Made by a program: the position numbers and the translations under genes. Source: Epiperipatus broadwayi (lineage: Eukaryota; Onychophora; Udeonychophora; Euonychophora; Peripatidae). From it: a DNA stretch of 64,000 nucleotides. This document shows, in pieces, positions 14,308-26,068 of this stretch (its first letter is position 1; every line of letters begins with the position of its first letter). The stretch covers positions 1 through 64,000 of the forward strand of contig JAQFVV010012672.1 of the NCBI GenBank assembly GCA_028023455.1, written 5' to 3'. Under the pieces are notes generated by a model that worked only from the letters and a program-made list of their open reading frames with translations, did no database searches and was not told where the DNA came from.

Positions 14308-14931
14308 ATTTGCCTGAAGATTTGTGATGATGGTATATTATTAGATGTGATATGTTGGACTATTTCCATCATCTATGAGTAAATGTTGAATGTATAAAAA
14401 AATTTTAAACTTTCCAAATACAAACAACTTGTTAGTAATAACACATAAATAAACAATACAGGTTAGTAATTTCATGATGTTTTGAATAATATTATTCTCC
14501 ACTCTTCGTGTTGCTGGCCTGATATGCACAATGACAGTATTGGCATAGAAGTCGAACTCCCAGTTTTTAGATTCTTGAATATTGAATTTAAGGCAAACAC
14601 TCTAACCAACTGAATACAGTAATGATGTCAACTAAGTTGACAAAATAGCTGAGTTGGTTAGAGTATCTGCCTTAAATTCAATATTCATAAAGCTAAAGGT
14701 ATGAGTCTGACTTCTATGTGAGTACTGTCCCTGTGCATATCAGGCTAGCAACATCTGAAGAAGAGTGGAGAATACTACTACTTGAAACATGTAATTACTA
14801 ACCTGTGTTGTTTTTTGTGTGATATTACTAACAAGTTGTTTGTATTTGGAAAGTTTAAATAAAGTTTAAAATTTTGTATATATTCAACATTCACTCACAG
14901 ATGATGGAAATAGTTCAACATATCACATCTA
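14308..14931. mobile_element. Head-to-head palindrome of two tRNA-derived SINEs
   Basis: The arms (14340-14633 and 14635-14931) are inverted copies about 295 bp long meeting at A14634, which is the centre of GTCAACT-A-AGTTGAC. Each arm starts with a tRNA-like head: box A AGTTGGTTAGAGT near the centre on both strands and a box B (GAGTTCGACTT on the minus-strand arm, ATGAGTCTGACTT on the plus-strand arm). Each arm ends in an A/T-rich tail near 14340 or 14931. A 13-bp direct repeat ATTCTTAATTGCT flanks the insertion (14295-14307 and 14932-14944), with 32 unpaired bp on the left side only. Arms differ by scattered substitutions and small indels. The body of the right arm contains a possible hammerhead-like core (14755-14793). 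Confidence 0.8.
14755..14793 (+). ncRNA. Possible hammerhead-like core within a SINE
   Basis: The sequence has CTGAAGA (fits CUGANGA), a 22-base segment that should form helix II, GAA, the self-complementary hexamer ACATGT and A at the position where cleavage would occur (GUA triplet). Helix II does not fold cleanly and only two bases of helix I pair directly, so this may be a decayed or chance match. The left SINE arm has lost the box. tRNA-derived SINEs that carry hammerheads are known in schistosomes, which makes it worth keeping. Confidence 0.3.
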
Positions 14932-15284
14932 ATTCTTAATTGCTTTTTGTAGTTTTGGTGCAGTAATAAATAATAAAATTGATAATTAAGTTTTTGGATT
15001 TAAGTTCAATCTATCACTTCTAGTACTCAGATATCACAAGACCATTCAAAGCAATTAACAATTTGATGATTTATTTAATGTTCATAATGGAAAAAAAAAA
15101 TCTGAAAGGATTTGTAATCAACTTCATAAAAAGCATTAGGAATTTATATACAAATAAAAAGTTTTGCTTAGATATTATTTTAAGATCATTACAGATACAG
15201 GTCATTTCTAGAAAATTTTACAAGAATAAACTGTTTCCTAATATTCTTTAAATTATGTTGATTTGTGTTAGTTCCTCATAGAAA

Positions 15285-15568
15285 TTAAAACAGGCAAAAC
15301 TCTCTATACATATTGCCACTCAGTGCAAGCCTAGATCCTAATATCTAGGTGTAGGGCTCTCAGATCCAAGGCTCCTCACTGATGAAAGTCACAAGCCAGA
15401 AACTAGTCTGGGAATATTGGATGAGTAGGCACTAGATGGGGATTTTATGCACAAGCCTTCTGGCATCCAGTGATTACTCTGGATCGCACTGAGTGGCAAT
15501 ATGTATGGAGAGTTTTGCCTATTTTAATAAGTTATAAGTAAGCATAAGAAATTGTGATCATTTGATGT
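15285..15568 (+). mobile_element. Hammerhead-bearing foldback element, copy A
   Basis: Inverted arms of about 35 bp start with AGGCAAAACTCTCTATACA (15292) and end with the complement at 15520. They enclose a monomer body with a hammerhead core at 15373-15414. After the right arm comes a 48-bp tail (15521-15568) that is the start of the next monomer, as judged from the array at 17.3-18.5 kb. A 13-bp direct repeat with one mismatch flanks the insert (TTCCTCATAGAAA at 15272-15284, TTCCTCAAAGAAA at 15569-15581). No protein is encoded. The long direct repeats and one-sided tail fit a retrotransposed RNA better than a cut-and-paste MITE. Confidence 0.75.
15373..15414 (+). ncRNA. Type I hammerhead ribozyme core, copy A
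   Basis: In order: TCCTCA (helix I 5' strand), CTGATGA, a 13-base helix II segment, GAA, the hexamer ACTAGT (self-complementary, helix III without a loop), C at 15408 as the expected cleavage position (GUC triplet), then TGGGAA (helix I 3' strand). Helix I pairs A-T, C-G, T-G and C-G next to the core; the fifth pair is broken in this copy but intact in others. Helix II is only partly paired here (AAGTC against GCCA). All invariant core bases are present. A dimer, in which ACTAGT pairs between two molecules, is the likely active form. Confidence 0.65.
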
Positions 15569-16336
15569 TTCCTCAAAGAAAGTGACTCCCATTTACTTTG
15601 AGGTCTTAATTATGAAAGAGCGTGAGTACAAAGTAAAATATTTAAGAGAAATTTTCTTAATTTCCACATAACTGAAAACTTTGGTGTTAGATAATAGTTT
15701 TACAAACACATTGTCATATTTTCTGGAGTATATTAAAACATCATAGAACGGAATGCTCCACATTATCTGCAGCTATTTTTTTTCAAAAAACATCATAAAT
15801 AATGTCACAAATTCCATAGCAGAGTTTGTTTGTTTTTTTTAAAAAAAAGTCAAATTCTCTAACCTCTCATTTAATAGGATTTAAAAGTTTAAAGTGAGCA
15901 ATAGTGGTTGGATATGAGCAACCTAATCTAGCTACTGATATGTTTTGCAAGTTTGTGGATGATTATTTTTCACATCAGACTACATTGCAAAGAGTCATAA
16001 TAGTTAAATCTCAAAAGTATAAAAACAATTAACTTCAGTAATTGCTAATCAAAAGATATTCCTAAATTTATGTTGGATGAAAATATATTAATATCTGTAC
16101 CAAAAGTTTTACGAACTGGAAAATGGATAGTCTAAACAATATGACAAATAATAAAACTAAAACACCTATCACTAGAATAAAATATAAATCTTCAGATTTA
16201 TCAAAGTTAGAGAAAATTAAAAAAAAAAAACAACCTTCAATTACTTAGACGACTTTACTTAGCCACAGCAATAGAAACCTTTAGATTCAAGAGTAGAAAT
16301 ATGAATCCTTGAATCCATGACCATCTGAAAAGTTAT

Positions 16337-16337
16337 G

Positions 16338-16369
<32 letters not shown>
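16337..16369. repeat. (TA)n(TG)n microsatellite
   Basis: A run of about eight TA units passes directly into about eight TG units. Confidence 0.9.
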
Positions 16370-17394
16370 AAAGGATTCATAGTACAATAATTATCTGCCT
16401 ATCGTGCCTTTGGCCTGATTTCCAATTCAGCCGTGGTAAACTTGAAACTATTTTGTAATAGGTTGGTATTTTTTTTTTTGGTAGAAGGTCTGTAGCCAAT
16501 CTAATTAACCACTTAATATTAATCAGAAAATGGATGTCTAATTATTCTCATCTACAGGAAAAAATAAATATGAAAATCTTAACACTCAGCAATTGTCAAC
16601 TCTGATGACTTCTGCCTTCTTTGTCACGGTCTCTCTCGTCATGTATTATTGGAGAAACTATTATCTTTCAATGAACTATTTAAAGTTTATTTTATCTTTA
16701 CATTATGTATACATTGAAATGAAAACTCAAGACGTGATTTAAATAGTAGTGACGTAATGTTGCAGATTTTAAAAAATAGAAATAATTTTGATTTAAAGGG
16801 GAGACATTAGCAAACTATATATTTATTTCCTTATAAATTTCAAACTATAATATTTAAATACTGTATCTGTAATACTTTCATTAGAAATTTGAACAAATTC
16901 AAAATAAATCTTTAATTTCATATACAAATAAAAGTTATAAACGTAAAAAAGTCTAAATAATTCAGTAACAGGAAACAACAGGTTAAATATATATAATTGA
17001 TTGATAAGCAATTAATTAAATAAGGAAAATAGTTCAAAATGGAGAAGACTTTTTTTTTTTTTAATATTTCAAAAGACTTACATTGTTCTTAGAAAAACAG
17101 AATAGCATTATAAAACTATGGTAATATATAAGGTTAGATTTTGGAAGAAGTTATTATTCTCAGTTTTTATTTGCTTGTTGTTTTCTTATTTATTAGTTTT
17201 AGATAATTTAATTACCATTTTTAAAAATCTCTTGCTATAAACTTAAAAAAATACAATAATGGTAGATGTATTAAACAGGCAAAACTCTCCATACAGTAGT
17301 GCCACCCCTGTGCCAACCAGAGTAATCAATGGATGCCAGAAGGCTTGTTCATAAAATCCCCATCTAGTGCCTACTCATCCAATATCCCCAGACT

Positions 17395-17437
17395 AGTTTT
17401 TGGCTTGTGGCCTTTGTCAGTGAGGAGTTTTGGATCG
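17395..17437 (-). ncRNA. Decayed hammerhead core (array unit 1)
   Basis: Helix I strands (CTCCTCA and TGGGGA) and ACTAGT-C are intact, but CUGANGA is CTGACAA (G8 changed) and GAAA is AAAA. Both changes should abolish cleavage. Confidence 0.6.
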
Positions 17438-17843
17438 GAGAGCACTGCACCTAGATCTTAGGATCTAATGCAACCCTCCAGCAGCCACCTATTATTTCTA
17501 CTTAATTACAAAACTATGAGAATGAAATTGAAAAAATGATAAAATTTTCAATCAAAACTCAATAGTTTATATAGTCATATGGGTCTGAACTCAGTTCAGC
17601 ACCCATACATTTTGGGGTCTTTGGCTCTTTAACAACCATATCCACCACTATCCTATTAAGCAGGGTTAGTGTTAAATCACTAAACATCAGATGCTCACTA
17701 AACATCACATGATCACCATCTCTTATGCTAGCACATAACTGTTATTAAACAGGCAAAAACTCTCCATACAGTAATGCCACCCAGGGTAATCATGTGAAGA
17801 GGCTTGTGCATAAAATCCCCGTCTAGTGCTTACTCATCCAATA

Positions 17844-17886
17844 TCCCCAGATTAGTTTCTGGCTTGTAGCCTTCGTCAGTGAAGAG
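17844..17886 (-). ncRNA. Hammerhead core with intact conserved bases (array unit 2)
   Basis: CTCTTCA, CTGACGA (fits CUGANGA), helix II with GGC/GCC, GAA, ACTAAT, C (AUC triplet, an allowed NUH), then TGGGGA. Helix I pairs T-A, C-G, T-G, T-G, C-G, A-T in order from the outside. Helix III has lost one pair of its palindrome (ACTAAT instead of ACTAGT). The base pair next to the core in helix II is an A-A mismatch, as in all copies of this family. Confidence 0.6.
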
Positions 17887-18356
17887 CTTTGGATCTGAGA
17901 GCACTGCACTTAGATCTTAGAATCTAGTGCAACCCTCCAGCAGCCACCTTTTATTTCTTCTTGGGTCAGAACTTATTCAGCACCCATACATTTTGGTGTC
18001 TTGGGCTCTTTACTCTGGTTGGCACAGGGTGGTACTACTGTATGGAGAGTTTTGCCTGATTAATAAGTTATGTACTAGCATAAGAAATGGTGATCATGTG
18101 ATGTTTAGTGGTTTAACACCAATCCTGCCTAATAGGATAGTGGTGATTATGGTTGTTAAAGAGCCAAAGACACCAAAATGTATGGGTGCTGAACTGAGTT
18201 CCGACCCATATGATTATATAAGCTATTGAGCTTAGATTGAAAATATTGTTTTCAATTTCATTCTTATAGTTTTGTAGTTAAGAAGAGATAAAAGATGGCT
18301 GCTGGAGGGTTGCATTAGATCCTAAGATCTAGGTGCAGTGCTCTCAGCTCCAAGGC

Positions 18357-18395
18357 TTCTCACTGACAAAGGCAAGCCAGAAACTACTCTGGGGA
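18357..18395 (+). ncRNA. Decayed hammerhead core (array unit 3)
   Basis: TTCTCA, then CTGACAA (G8 lost), a shortened helix II, GAA, ACTACT-C and TGGGGA. The G8 change makes activity unlikely. Confidence 0.55.
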
Positions 18396-18808
18396 TATTG
18401 GATGAGTAGACACTAGATGGAGATTTTATGCACAAGCTTTCTGGCATCCATTGATTACTCTGTTTGACACAGGATGGCATTACTGTATGGAGAGTTTTGC
18501 CTGTTTAATAACAGTTATGTGCTAGCATAAGAAATGGTGATCATGTGATGTAGTTGTATAGAGGAGTTCCAAGAGCTGAATACAAGAAAAGTCAATATTG
18601 CTAAAATATTGAGCATTGACAACCATTGAAAAAGACTATGTATTATTACAAGGGCTTCATAAAACAATGTTTGAATTAACATCATAGTTACCAAAAATAC
18701 ATTGTTAGGCATATTTGTTGGGTTGCTTGACCAAATATCCAGTATGAATTGAATACAAGTAGTATAAAATCTTTCAATAAAATGTCTGCTTAGAAATATA
18801 TTTTTCAT

Positions 18809-18992
18809 AATGTGAACCTACATATTTCAAAAAAGAAAGTTAGTCAAGAATTATTAAAAACACTATTTGTTTAAATGTGAACCAACTTATTTCAAAAAAG
18901 AAAATCAACCAAGAATATCTAAATGTATGCTATTTATCTTAATATGAACCTACTTATTTCAAATAAGAAAATCAATCAAAAATCACTAGTAA
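18809..18992. repeat. Tandem repeat, unit about 66 bp, 2.8 copies
   Basis: Units starting AATGTGAACCTAC, AATGTGAACCAAC and AATATGAACCTAC at 18809, 18874 and 18941 share a body of TATTTCAAAAAAGAAA and TCAAGAAT. No coding potential was seen. Confidence 0.75.
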
Positions 18993-20959
18993 AATAAATG
19001 CTTATATTGATAACAGTAAGAAAACGAAATTGAAAAAAAAAATCTAATACTGTCCCAACACAACAAAGTCAGAAAACAGACCAGACAGTGTAGGTAAAAC
19101 TTATTTTGTATATACAAACTCAAAGAAAATACAACTCTAAAATCCATTAAAATTCTAGGGAAATAATTTTACGTTTTTATTTACCAAAATATTTCAATAT
19201 AGTAATTGTTAACCAAGGAATAATGCATTCATTATTCCTAATTAAAAAGCCAGATATTTTATTCATTGCATATAATAGTCTATGTTTTCATTTTGATTTA
19301 AGTAGCTCTTTTTAGCATTAAAATGTATATAGAAGTACAAGTAAAGTTAGCACATATATATTTGTTTATGCTTGTATGATAGATCCATAGTAGTATTATC
19401 AATTATTATTAAACTTAATTTTTATTAATTTATTCATGTGTGATCTTCTGTATTCTTAGCGTAGAAACATTTTACTTTTGCATGCCTATATCTAAGATCA
19501 TAGTTGTGACACTACCTGAGTAAATGATGAGTTGTCAATCTGAAATAATATTATGACTGTCTCTTAGAATAGTATTTAATACTTTTTAAAGAATAAAAGC
19601 TTATTTCAGTGAGAAAAAAATAAAATGTTATTCTGCTATGATTATTTATTAAATTAATGCTATTATTGATTATAATTGGGGGATTTTAGTTTGGACTGGA
19701 TTATTAATTACCATCAATATACTCAATCCCAGCTTCCAAATTATTACATAGATTGGCACTTCATTATGTGGATATTTCTATGTATTTTGTTCACTATATT
19801 CACTTTGCTTGACAAGTGATTTGATGATGATGATTATTTAGTGATTATCTTTTCACACTGTTAGTATTGAGTGAGCATGTACTGTTACAGAGATTAGTAG
19901 CCTGACTATGAAGCCTGAATAGAGAATTCCATACTTCTTTAATCTTAACAATCATGCTCACAATTACAATATATAATCCAAACATGCCTATTGTTAATTA
20001 GAAATAGTACATATATTGCTCTGCATAGTTTAGTGCAGTGGTATAGTGCCCAATACCTTACAAAATCCCAAGCAATAAACTATCTAATAATTTATTTATG
20101 CATATATTAATCATTCAAACAAAGTTTACACAAATCAGTGAATCAAATTGACATCATATTAAAATAACCAATTAATAAGTCCTTCTATAATAATTGCTTT
20201 TGACTGTGGTATTTATGTTGAATGGATTTTGCACATCACATTGGAATACTAGTGGAAAATTTGCTATCAGATGAAGAATGGTGATGATGCCATGAAACAA
20301 TTGTTCTTCGAAATATTGATTGGCAGTTTGATTGAATTATATAAATTTTGTTTGAGTAATTAAATAGATATATTTTATGAAACATGTTTTTAGAAATAAT
20401 CAAATTTATATATATCTTAATTAGAAGATTTTCGTGGAATTTATAGATGAAACATCCAAAGTATAATGAGAATTTTCATATCTTTACTCAGTAATATTTA
20501 CTAAGGCAATAAATCTAAAGCATGTGCGGTTGAAAATGTGAAGGTAAGGACCTCTACAGGTCTTAACCACAAGCTTACACATTGGAAGAAAAGAGGGGAA
20601 CCCTTCTTTACTTCAACTTACTTTCTACATAAATAGGTGAAGCTGAAGTGGTTAGATCTGAGAGCGTGAAGCTATTCAATACTTCACTGATTAAGTCCAC
20701 AATTCCTATTATACATTAGTACTCATGAAATCTTTCGATTTACAACGAGTCAATGGAAATATCTTATAGTCAGAAATCTATTACGATAATTTAAAGTTGT
20801 AATTATAGATAAATTTCAGCTATAGTGTAATTATATGACCAGCCAATCAGATTCCACTTTTAGTTTAAAAGTCAAACAAAAATACTTATATTAGATTGTC
20901 ATAATTTCAGTTTCAATTCCATTCCATTTTTATTAAGCCAGGCAAAACTATTATTATTA

Positions 20960-21846
20960 CACCTGGGTCTCATTTTATGAAGATTATTTTAATGCGATTT
21001 TGAAGTTATGTGATTCATGTTTCTTCTTAATATCTTTCATATTTCACTATATTTATTAGATATCAAGAAATTTAAATTATAAATAACTTATTTTCACTTG
21101 AAATACTTTTTTTCCCAAAAATATAGTGTTATATTAACAGCTAACATACCTATTTATACTAATGAGTAAATAATAATAATAATAATAGATTTATACTTAC
21201 ATATAAAAATATCGCAATAAATATTCAAAAAAATTAAACTTTTAAAACGTATTTTGTTATATATAACAGAAATAAATAATCTTTTAGATTTTTAAAATAA
21301 AAAACGGAAGATTTTATAAACTGAAAATAATCTTTCTAATGATATATGTATAATCTTTTTGTTTTGATTGCGATTTCACTTTTTTTAATGTAGAAACAGA
21401 AAACCATTAACACAGCAGAAGACTGAAAGTGGCACTAGTCATACATCACATCACGAATAAAAATAAAGTGGCTAACAGGTTTCTCTGGGCATAATTGCAG
21501 AGAAATTCTTGACTTTGTTTAAGAAGAAGCCACAATACATTACATCACATCACATCGAATCTGATTTCTTACTAGTTTCCAAAGAACGCTAGCGGTAATG
21601 ATTAAAATATGTATGGAAAATGTAAAATTAAATACTGTAGTTAATAAAAAAGTAAAAAAAGTTTGTCTTCTATTAATTTTTTTCAAATATTTGAAATTTT
21701 AAATTAATTTTTCTTTGTTGCTTTGCTTTTATGCGAATTCCGAAAATTACGGCATTTCAAGGTAAATTAAGTCTATTATTTGTGCGATTATTTTTAATGC
21801 GGGTTTTCTGTGGAACCTATCTACTGCATAAAATGAGACCCAGGTG
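20960..21846. mobile_element. Tigger/pogo-like DNA transposon remnant, copy 1
   Basis: Terminal inverted repeats CACCTGGGTCTCATTTTAT (20960) and ATAAAATGAGACCCAGGTG (ending 21846) are flanked by TA on both sides, the target duplication of Tc1/mariner/pogo elements. Subterminal motifs TTCATGTTTCTTCTTAATATCTTT on the left and GCTTTGCTTTTATGCG on the right are shared with the copy at 54834-56059, which keeps a piece of transposase. No intact frame remains inside; the element is internally deleted. Confidence 0.85.
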
Positions 21847-22179
21847 TAAATGATATGGTTTCAGTTTACAATTATTAATTTTAATTGATTGTTTGGCTAA
21901 CTACATCACAATAGAAGTTTATCTAGGAATGTACATGGAAATCCCCAATACACTTTTTTAACATTTTAATGTATATAATAAGATATATAAACAAATGGAG
22001 CAAAAAGACAATAGTGCATAGATAAAAATCCCTGAAAAGAATGTTGCAACATCATTACATTTAGATATGATGCAGGTGTACAACATATTATTAGAGAAAA
22101 TGGAAATTGGACAAAAAATGTCTGTCAAAGGATTAACAGAATTATGGATAGACAAAAGTGGATGAGTCAAAAGTAGAAT

Positions 22180-23130
22180 ATTCATATGAACATATGGCTC
22201 AAAAGATGAAGGAAGGATGCAAGTTGGATGACTTAGAACTAAAGTTAGGTGAACTAAAGTTATTGTAAGAAATAATGGATCAAGAATATGTTCAAATAAA
22301 ATATCAAATGGTAGAAGGTGGACCTGATATATTGCAACAAGATGAAGATGATGAATCAAAAATTGGTAAGAAGTAGAAATTCAACAAGAACAGATCAAAA
22401 TAATAGACCAAATGGTAGATGGATTTGATACATTAAAACAACTTAAAAATGATGAACTAGAAATTAGGAAAAGGTAGAAATTCAACAAGAGCAGATAAAA
22501 ATAATAGATTTAATGTAGATGGATCTAATACATTAAAATGAGATAAAGATGATGAAGAAAAACTATGTCAAGAAGTAGAAATTGAACAAGATTGAGTAGA
22601 AATAAAAGATCAAATGGTCAAGATAAAGCTGCTGAATTAAAACAAGATGATAGTGAACTAAAACTATTAAAAGAAATAGAAAGTGAACAAGAACAAATAA
22701 AATTGAACATCCAAATATGAGTAGATAAATCTGATGACTTAAATCAGATGAATCATAAAAATTAAATAAAAATATAGTGAAAGAACAAAGTTAGAGTTAA
22801 TACAAAAATCAAATGAGGCCTCACCATCCAAACTTATCAATGCATTGGATAAGGAAATTCAATAGCCTGAATTAAACATTGAATTGTGCATAACAAAGTT
22901 TGTACTTATATATTTATTATGCATACTGATGTGTAGGATTTAGCGTGAGTTGATCAGGAGAATACTATTGAACATCAAGCTTATTTAGTACTGAGAAGAA
23001 AAGAGAGACAATACTCTCACACAACAGTTAAGACTTCTCCAGAATTACCACAGAAGAAAGAACTTTCAAATAAAGTTAAACCTCATATCACTACAAAAAA
23101 ATGTTATATGAATGACCAATAAGTGGGTGA
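22180..23130 (+). pseudogene. Decayed gene for a coiled-coil repeat protein
   Basis: I do not recognise the family. On the plus strand a segment of about 101 bp is repeated some five times (start points near 22265, 22373, 22474, 22575 and 22673), each encoding a charged helix like VEIQQEQIKIIDQMVDGFD followed by DTLKQLKNDELEI. Frames are broken by stops (TAG or TGA in most units) and small indels, so the repeat is recognisable only by shifting frame. Downstream, about 22955-23125 is open for some 57 codons (VDQENTIEHQAYLVLRRKER at its start) and may be the old C-terminus. The acidic and glutamine-rich heptad-like pattern suggests a coiled coil. A long open frame on the opposite strand (21958-22359) is its antisense shadow. 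Confidence 0.55.
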
Positions 23131-26068
23131 AAGGCTTACAAATGCCTTATGGACAAGAGAAAAGTTAATATAATCTTTTTTTGATTATTTTTGTTTAAAA
23201 GTTTCAGAATTTGAAATAAATAATCTTATTCATTTCAGTGTCAGCCATGTGGTCTTCCATGTGGTAGTGAGCTAATTTTCAGTGTTGTGGGATACAAAAT
23301 AAATACAGTATTCAAAAATTTTAAAAATTATTTTTAAAATAGAGCAAATAGTTTAAAATAAAGTATTAAATGTAATAATAGGTATATTCAAATATTAGAA
23401 TAAATTATTAAATGTCATATTTTAAAATAATATTAAATAATGTTATAAGTTTGTTAAAAATGTTTAAATTGAAGAGAAAACCATTAATTATATAAACTAA
23501 GTTAAAATTATTGCTTTTATCAAAGATTAAAAGAATGTATTGAAAAACAACTGTGTTTAAAAAATATATAGATTTTAAATAATTATATTAAAAATAAGTT
23601 AATAAAAACATTGTCTGTTTTGAGATACGAGATTCAAAAACAAGGGGAAAATTCAAGCAATTTAATAATTGTAGTGCTTTGAAATTCATTCATTTAAGTA
23701 ATAATGAGAACGTTTTTAAAATTCACGTAATGAAAATAAAATTAGGTCATAAAAGTTGTTGAATAGAGATTATCAAAGGTGTTAAAAACAAGAGCTCAAA
23801 ATCTATATATAGTCAATTTTTCTTAAAATTAATCAATCTGGATTGTTATTTTATTCATAAAACATCGAAACATCATTAAAATGAAAATAGAAGGAAAAAC
23901 TGCTGAAATCTAGCCTGGTCTTCTTGCAAATGTTAACAAGCTATTTTGGAGGAATCTCTACTCAAAACGGAGGAAATATGCTTAAACTTCAAAGTCAGAA
24001 GATTCATAATATATATAACAACTTGAAAAAAAAAGTAAGATTGTAAATGGAATCAATGTAAGCTACCATAGAAGAAATATTAGTCCACAAAAAAAAAAAA
24101 AAAATCCAGCTATAGAACTTTTATTTGATAAGTTTTAAAAAACAGTTGACTCTATCTTAATGTATTAACCATTTTAAGTTTTATTTTATGACCTCTTAAT
24201 GAATATTTAATTCTAACAAATTATATTTTATTATGTATAGTGTTTGTATATTGATTCCTACTAAAGGAGAAAATGTTTAAAAAAAAGGTTATCATTTATA
24301 AATACTCAAGCTGCATTTAAAGCAGCTGAAATTAAAACAAAATTTTTTATTTAAAAAAATTTGCTTCATATTGACTTTTTTAAAAATATGATTTGTTAAA
24401 ATTTTATCTTTTTTTAAAAAAAAGTTTTCTTTAATGTGAAATTGTCAGCAAATATGTAAAATTATATAAAATAATCAGGATATAATAGTCATTTTTAAGT
24501 GTGTAAAACATTTCAAGTATCCAAATCTTTAAAATAACGAGAGTAGTATTATTCAATTTTAAGTTAAAGGTTTATTCTGAAATTCAATGAGTTCATGTGA
24601 TTACTGTGAATTAAACTTTATGTACATAGAACTTATAATGCATATGCAGTTGTTTTATCATTGATGAATGGTTAAAATATTCTATATCTATATGAATTTA
24701 TTTTGTTCTGTAAATTTGAGCTCAGATATGAAGGTCCCCCTCAGTTAATGAAGTAGTATTATTAAATTTGAGATCAGACTCAAAAGAACCATCTCTGTAA
24801 TTTGGGTGTTATTAAATCAGTATTTAGACCTAAAATAGTCAATCCTTAGATTATTCTTGTGAGGAATTAAAATAATCCCATATTAGATATGTGTGACTAT
24901 GCTATGAAGCTAATATGAATATATTGTTTGTGTGGGTCGACTATATGTAGGATTATATCCGGGGTATATTAAAGACCAGGGATTTATTCTATGGAAAAAG
25001 TGCTCAATCATAAAAATAAAATATGCCGTTCTCAAATTAATATCATTTTTTACATAATTATTGTAAATTTTCTTAAAAAGAACACCAAAATTTACATGTA
25101 CTAGTTAGCAATTTCTCATAATTTATTATACTATATTTCTATAATTTAGATTAGAAAATAATTTATTTTTAATATTAACAATAACAGTTTAATGTTTATA
25201 TTTTCACCATATTTAAAAAATGAAAATATTTAAAACAAAATACTTTAAAGTAATTTATTACAAATGTATTAATTAATTAGGATAAATGCACACACATTCC
25301 AAAAAATTTTCTTTCTTGCTTTTAGAAATACAAATTTTACAAGTATTCTCCTAAATCGAGTGAATCACTTAGTTGAGGCTCAATTGAAATTATCACCAAC
25401 ACTGATACTCTCTTGTAAATTATGTTCACTACGTAGTCCTTACCTTGTTTGTTTTCCTTGAGAAGTCAAAGGAATGGGTTTATCAGCAGAAATATACTTA
25501 CACTGTCATTTGATCCTTTATTATTACTTTGAATGTTTTTATCAATCATAAAAGATTTATTTAAAGATCTTGCTAATTGTTTTTGCTGTTTAATTTTGTT
25601 GCTTTAGATGCCTATATTGAGCACCTGATAAGTATTTTATTTTTCAGTGACATTTTCAAAATTTGGGTAAAAAATTTATAAATATTTTAAAAACAACTTA
25701 CTTTAAATTTAAATCTTAAAAATATTAGGAATCAAATGTCACTATATTGTTTATCAATGCTAATGAGAAATGTATATGTTTATATTAATATGAAAAGCAC
25801 AATGCAAAAAAACAATTTTATGTTTAGGGGTTAGACTAAACAATAATATAAATATTGATAAAGGGTTCTAGCTATCAGCTAATATCAATGTAATGAAAGA
25901 TAAAATTAATATATTGATAGTGAGAATATCCTAATAAATATTAGTAATGTAGATTAAAAAAATTTGAAATATTTTTAAATGATGAATAAAAATATATTTT
26001 AGCCAATTCTTAATTCGGCCTCCTGCATGCCTTGCACAATAGGGTTCAACAATCCATGAATATATGTA

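Larger units (their letters stand above)
17272..18549. mobile_element. Multimeric array of the hammerhead-bearing element
   Basis: On the minus strand from about 18003 down to 17277 lie two monomers head to tail: equivalent points (the G after ATATCCCCA) are at 17850 and 17401, giving a period of 449 bp. From about 18004 to 18549 a further monomer plus partial units run on the plus strand, so the array turns around at a palindromic junction near 18003. Each monomer has the body segment GCTGGAGGGTTGCA, a hammerhead core, a TATGGAGAGTTTTGCCTG segment, and then TTATGTGCTAGCATAAG, which begins the next unit. A weak direct repeat flanks the array (GTAGATGTAT at 17262-17271, GTAGTTGTAT at 18550-18559). 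Head-to-tail multimers with one hammerhead per unit are the genomic form expected of retrozyme-like elements that circulate as RNA circles. Confidence 0.7.

Noticed and set aside
15292-15520. Interpretation of the AGGCAAAACTCTCC repeats as an ordinary MITE
   Set aside because: The insertions have 13-14 bp direct repeats, a one-sided tail and head-to-tail multimers, which do not fit cut-and-paste transposition with fixed short duplications.
17927-18229. 100-codon open frame on the plus strand
   Set aside because: It lies wholly inside the non-coding hammerhead-element array and crosses its inverted junction.
18515-18808. 97-codon minus-strand open frame, rich in hydrophobic residues
   Set aside because: AT-rich DNA gives such frames by chance; no family, no splice context, and it starts in repeat sequence.
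18809-18992. CRISPR-like array
   Set aside because: The repeats are imperfect, longer than CRISPR repeats, without unique spacers, and the genome is an animal's.
21958-22359. 133-codon open frame on the minus strand
   Set aside because: It is antisense to the coiled-coil repeat pseudogene; its sequence follows from the repeats on the other strand and matches no family.
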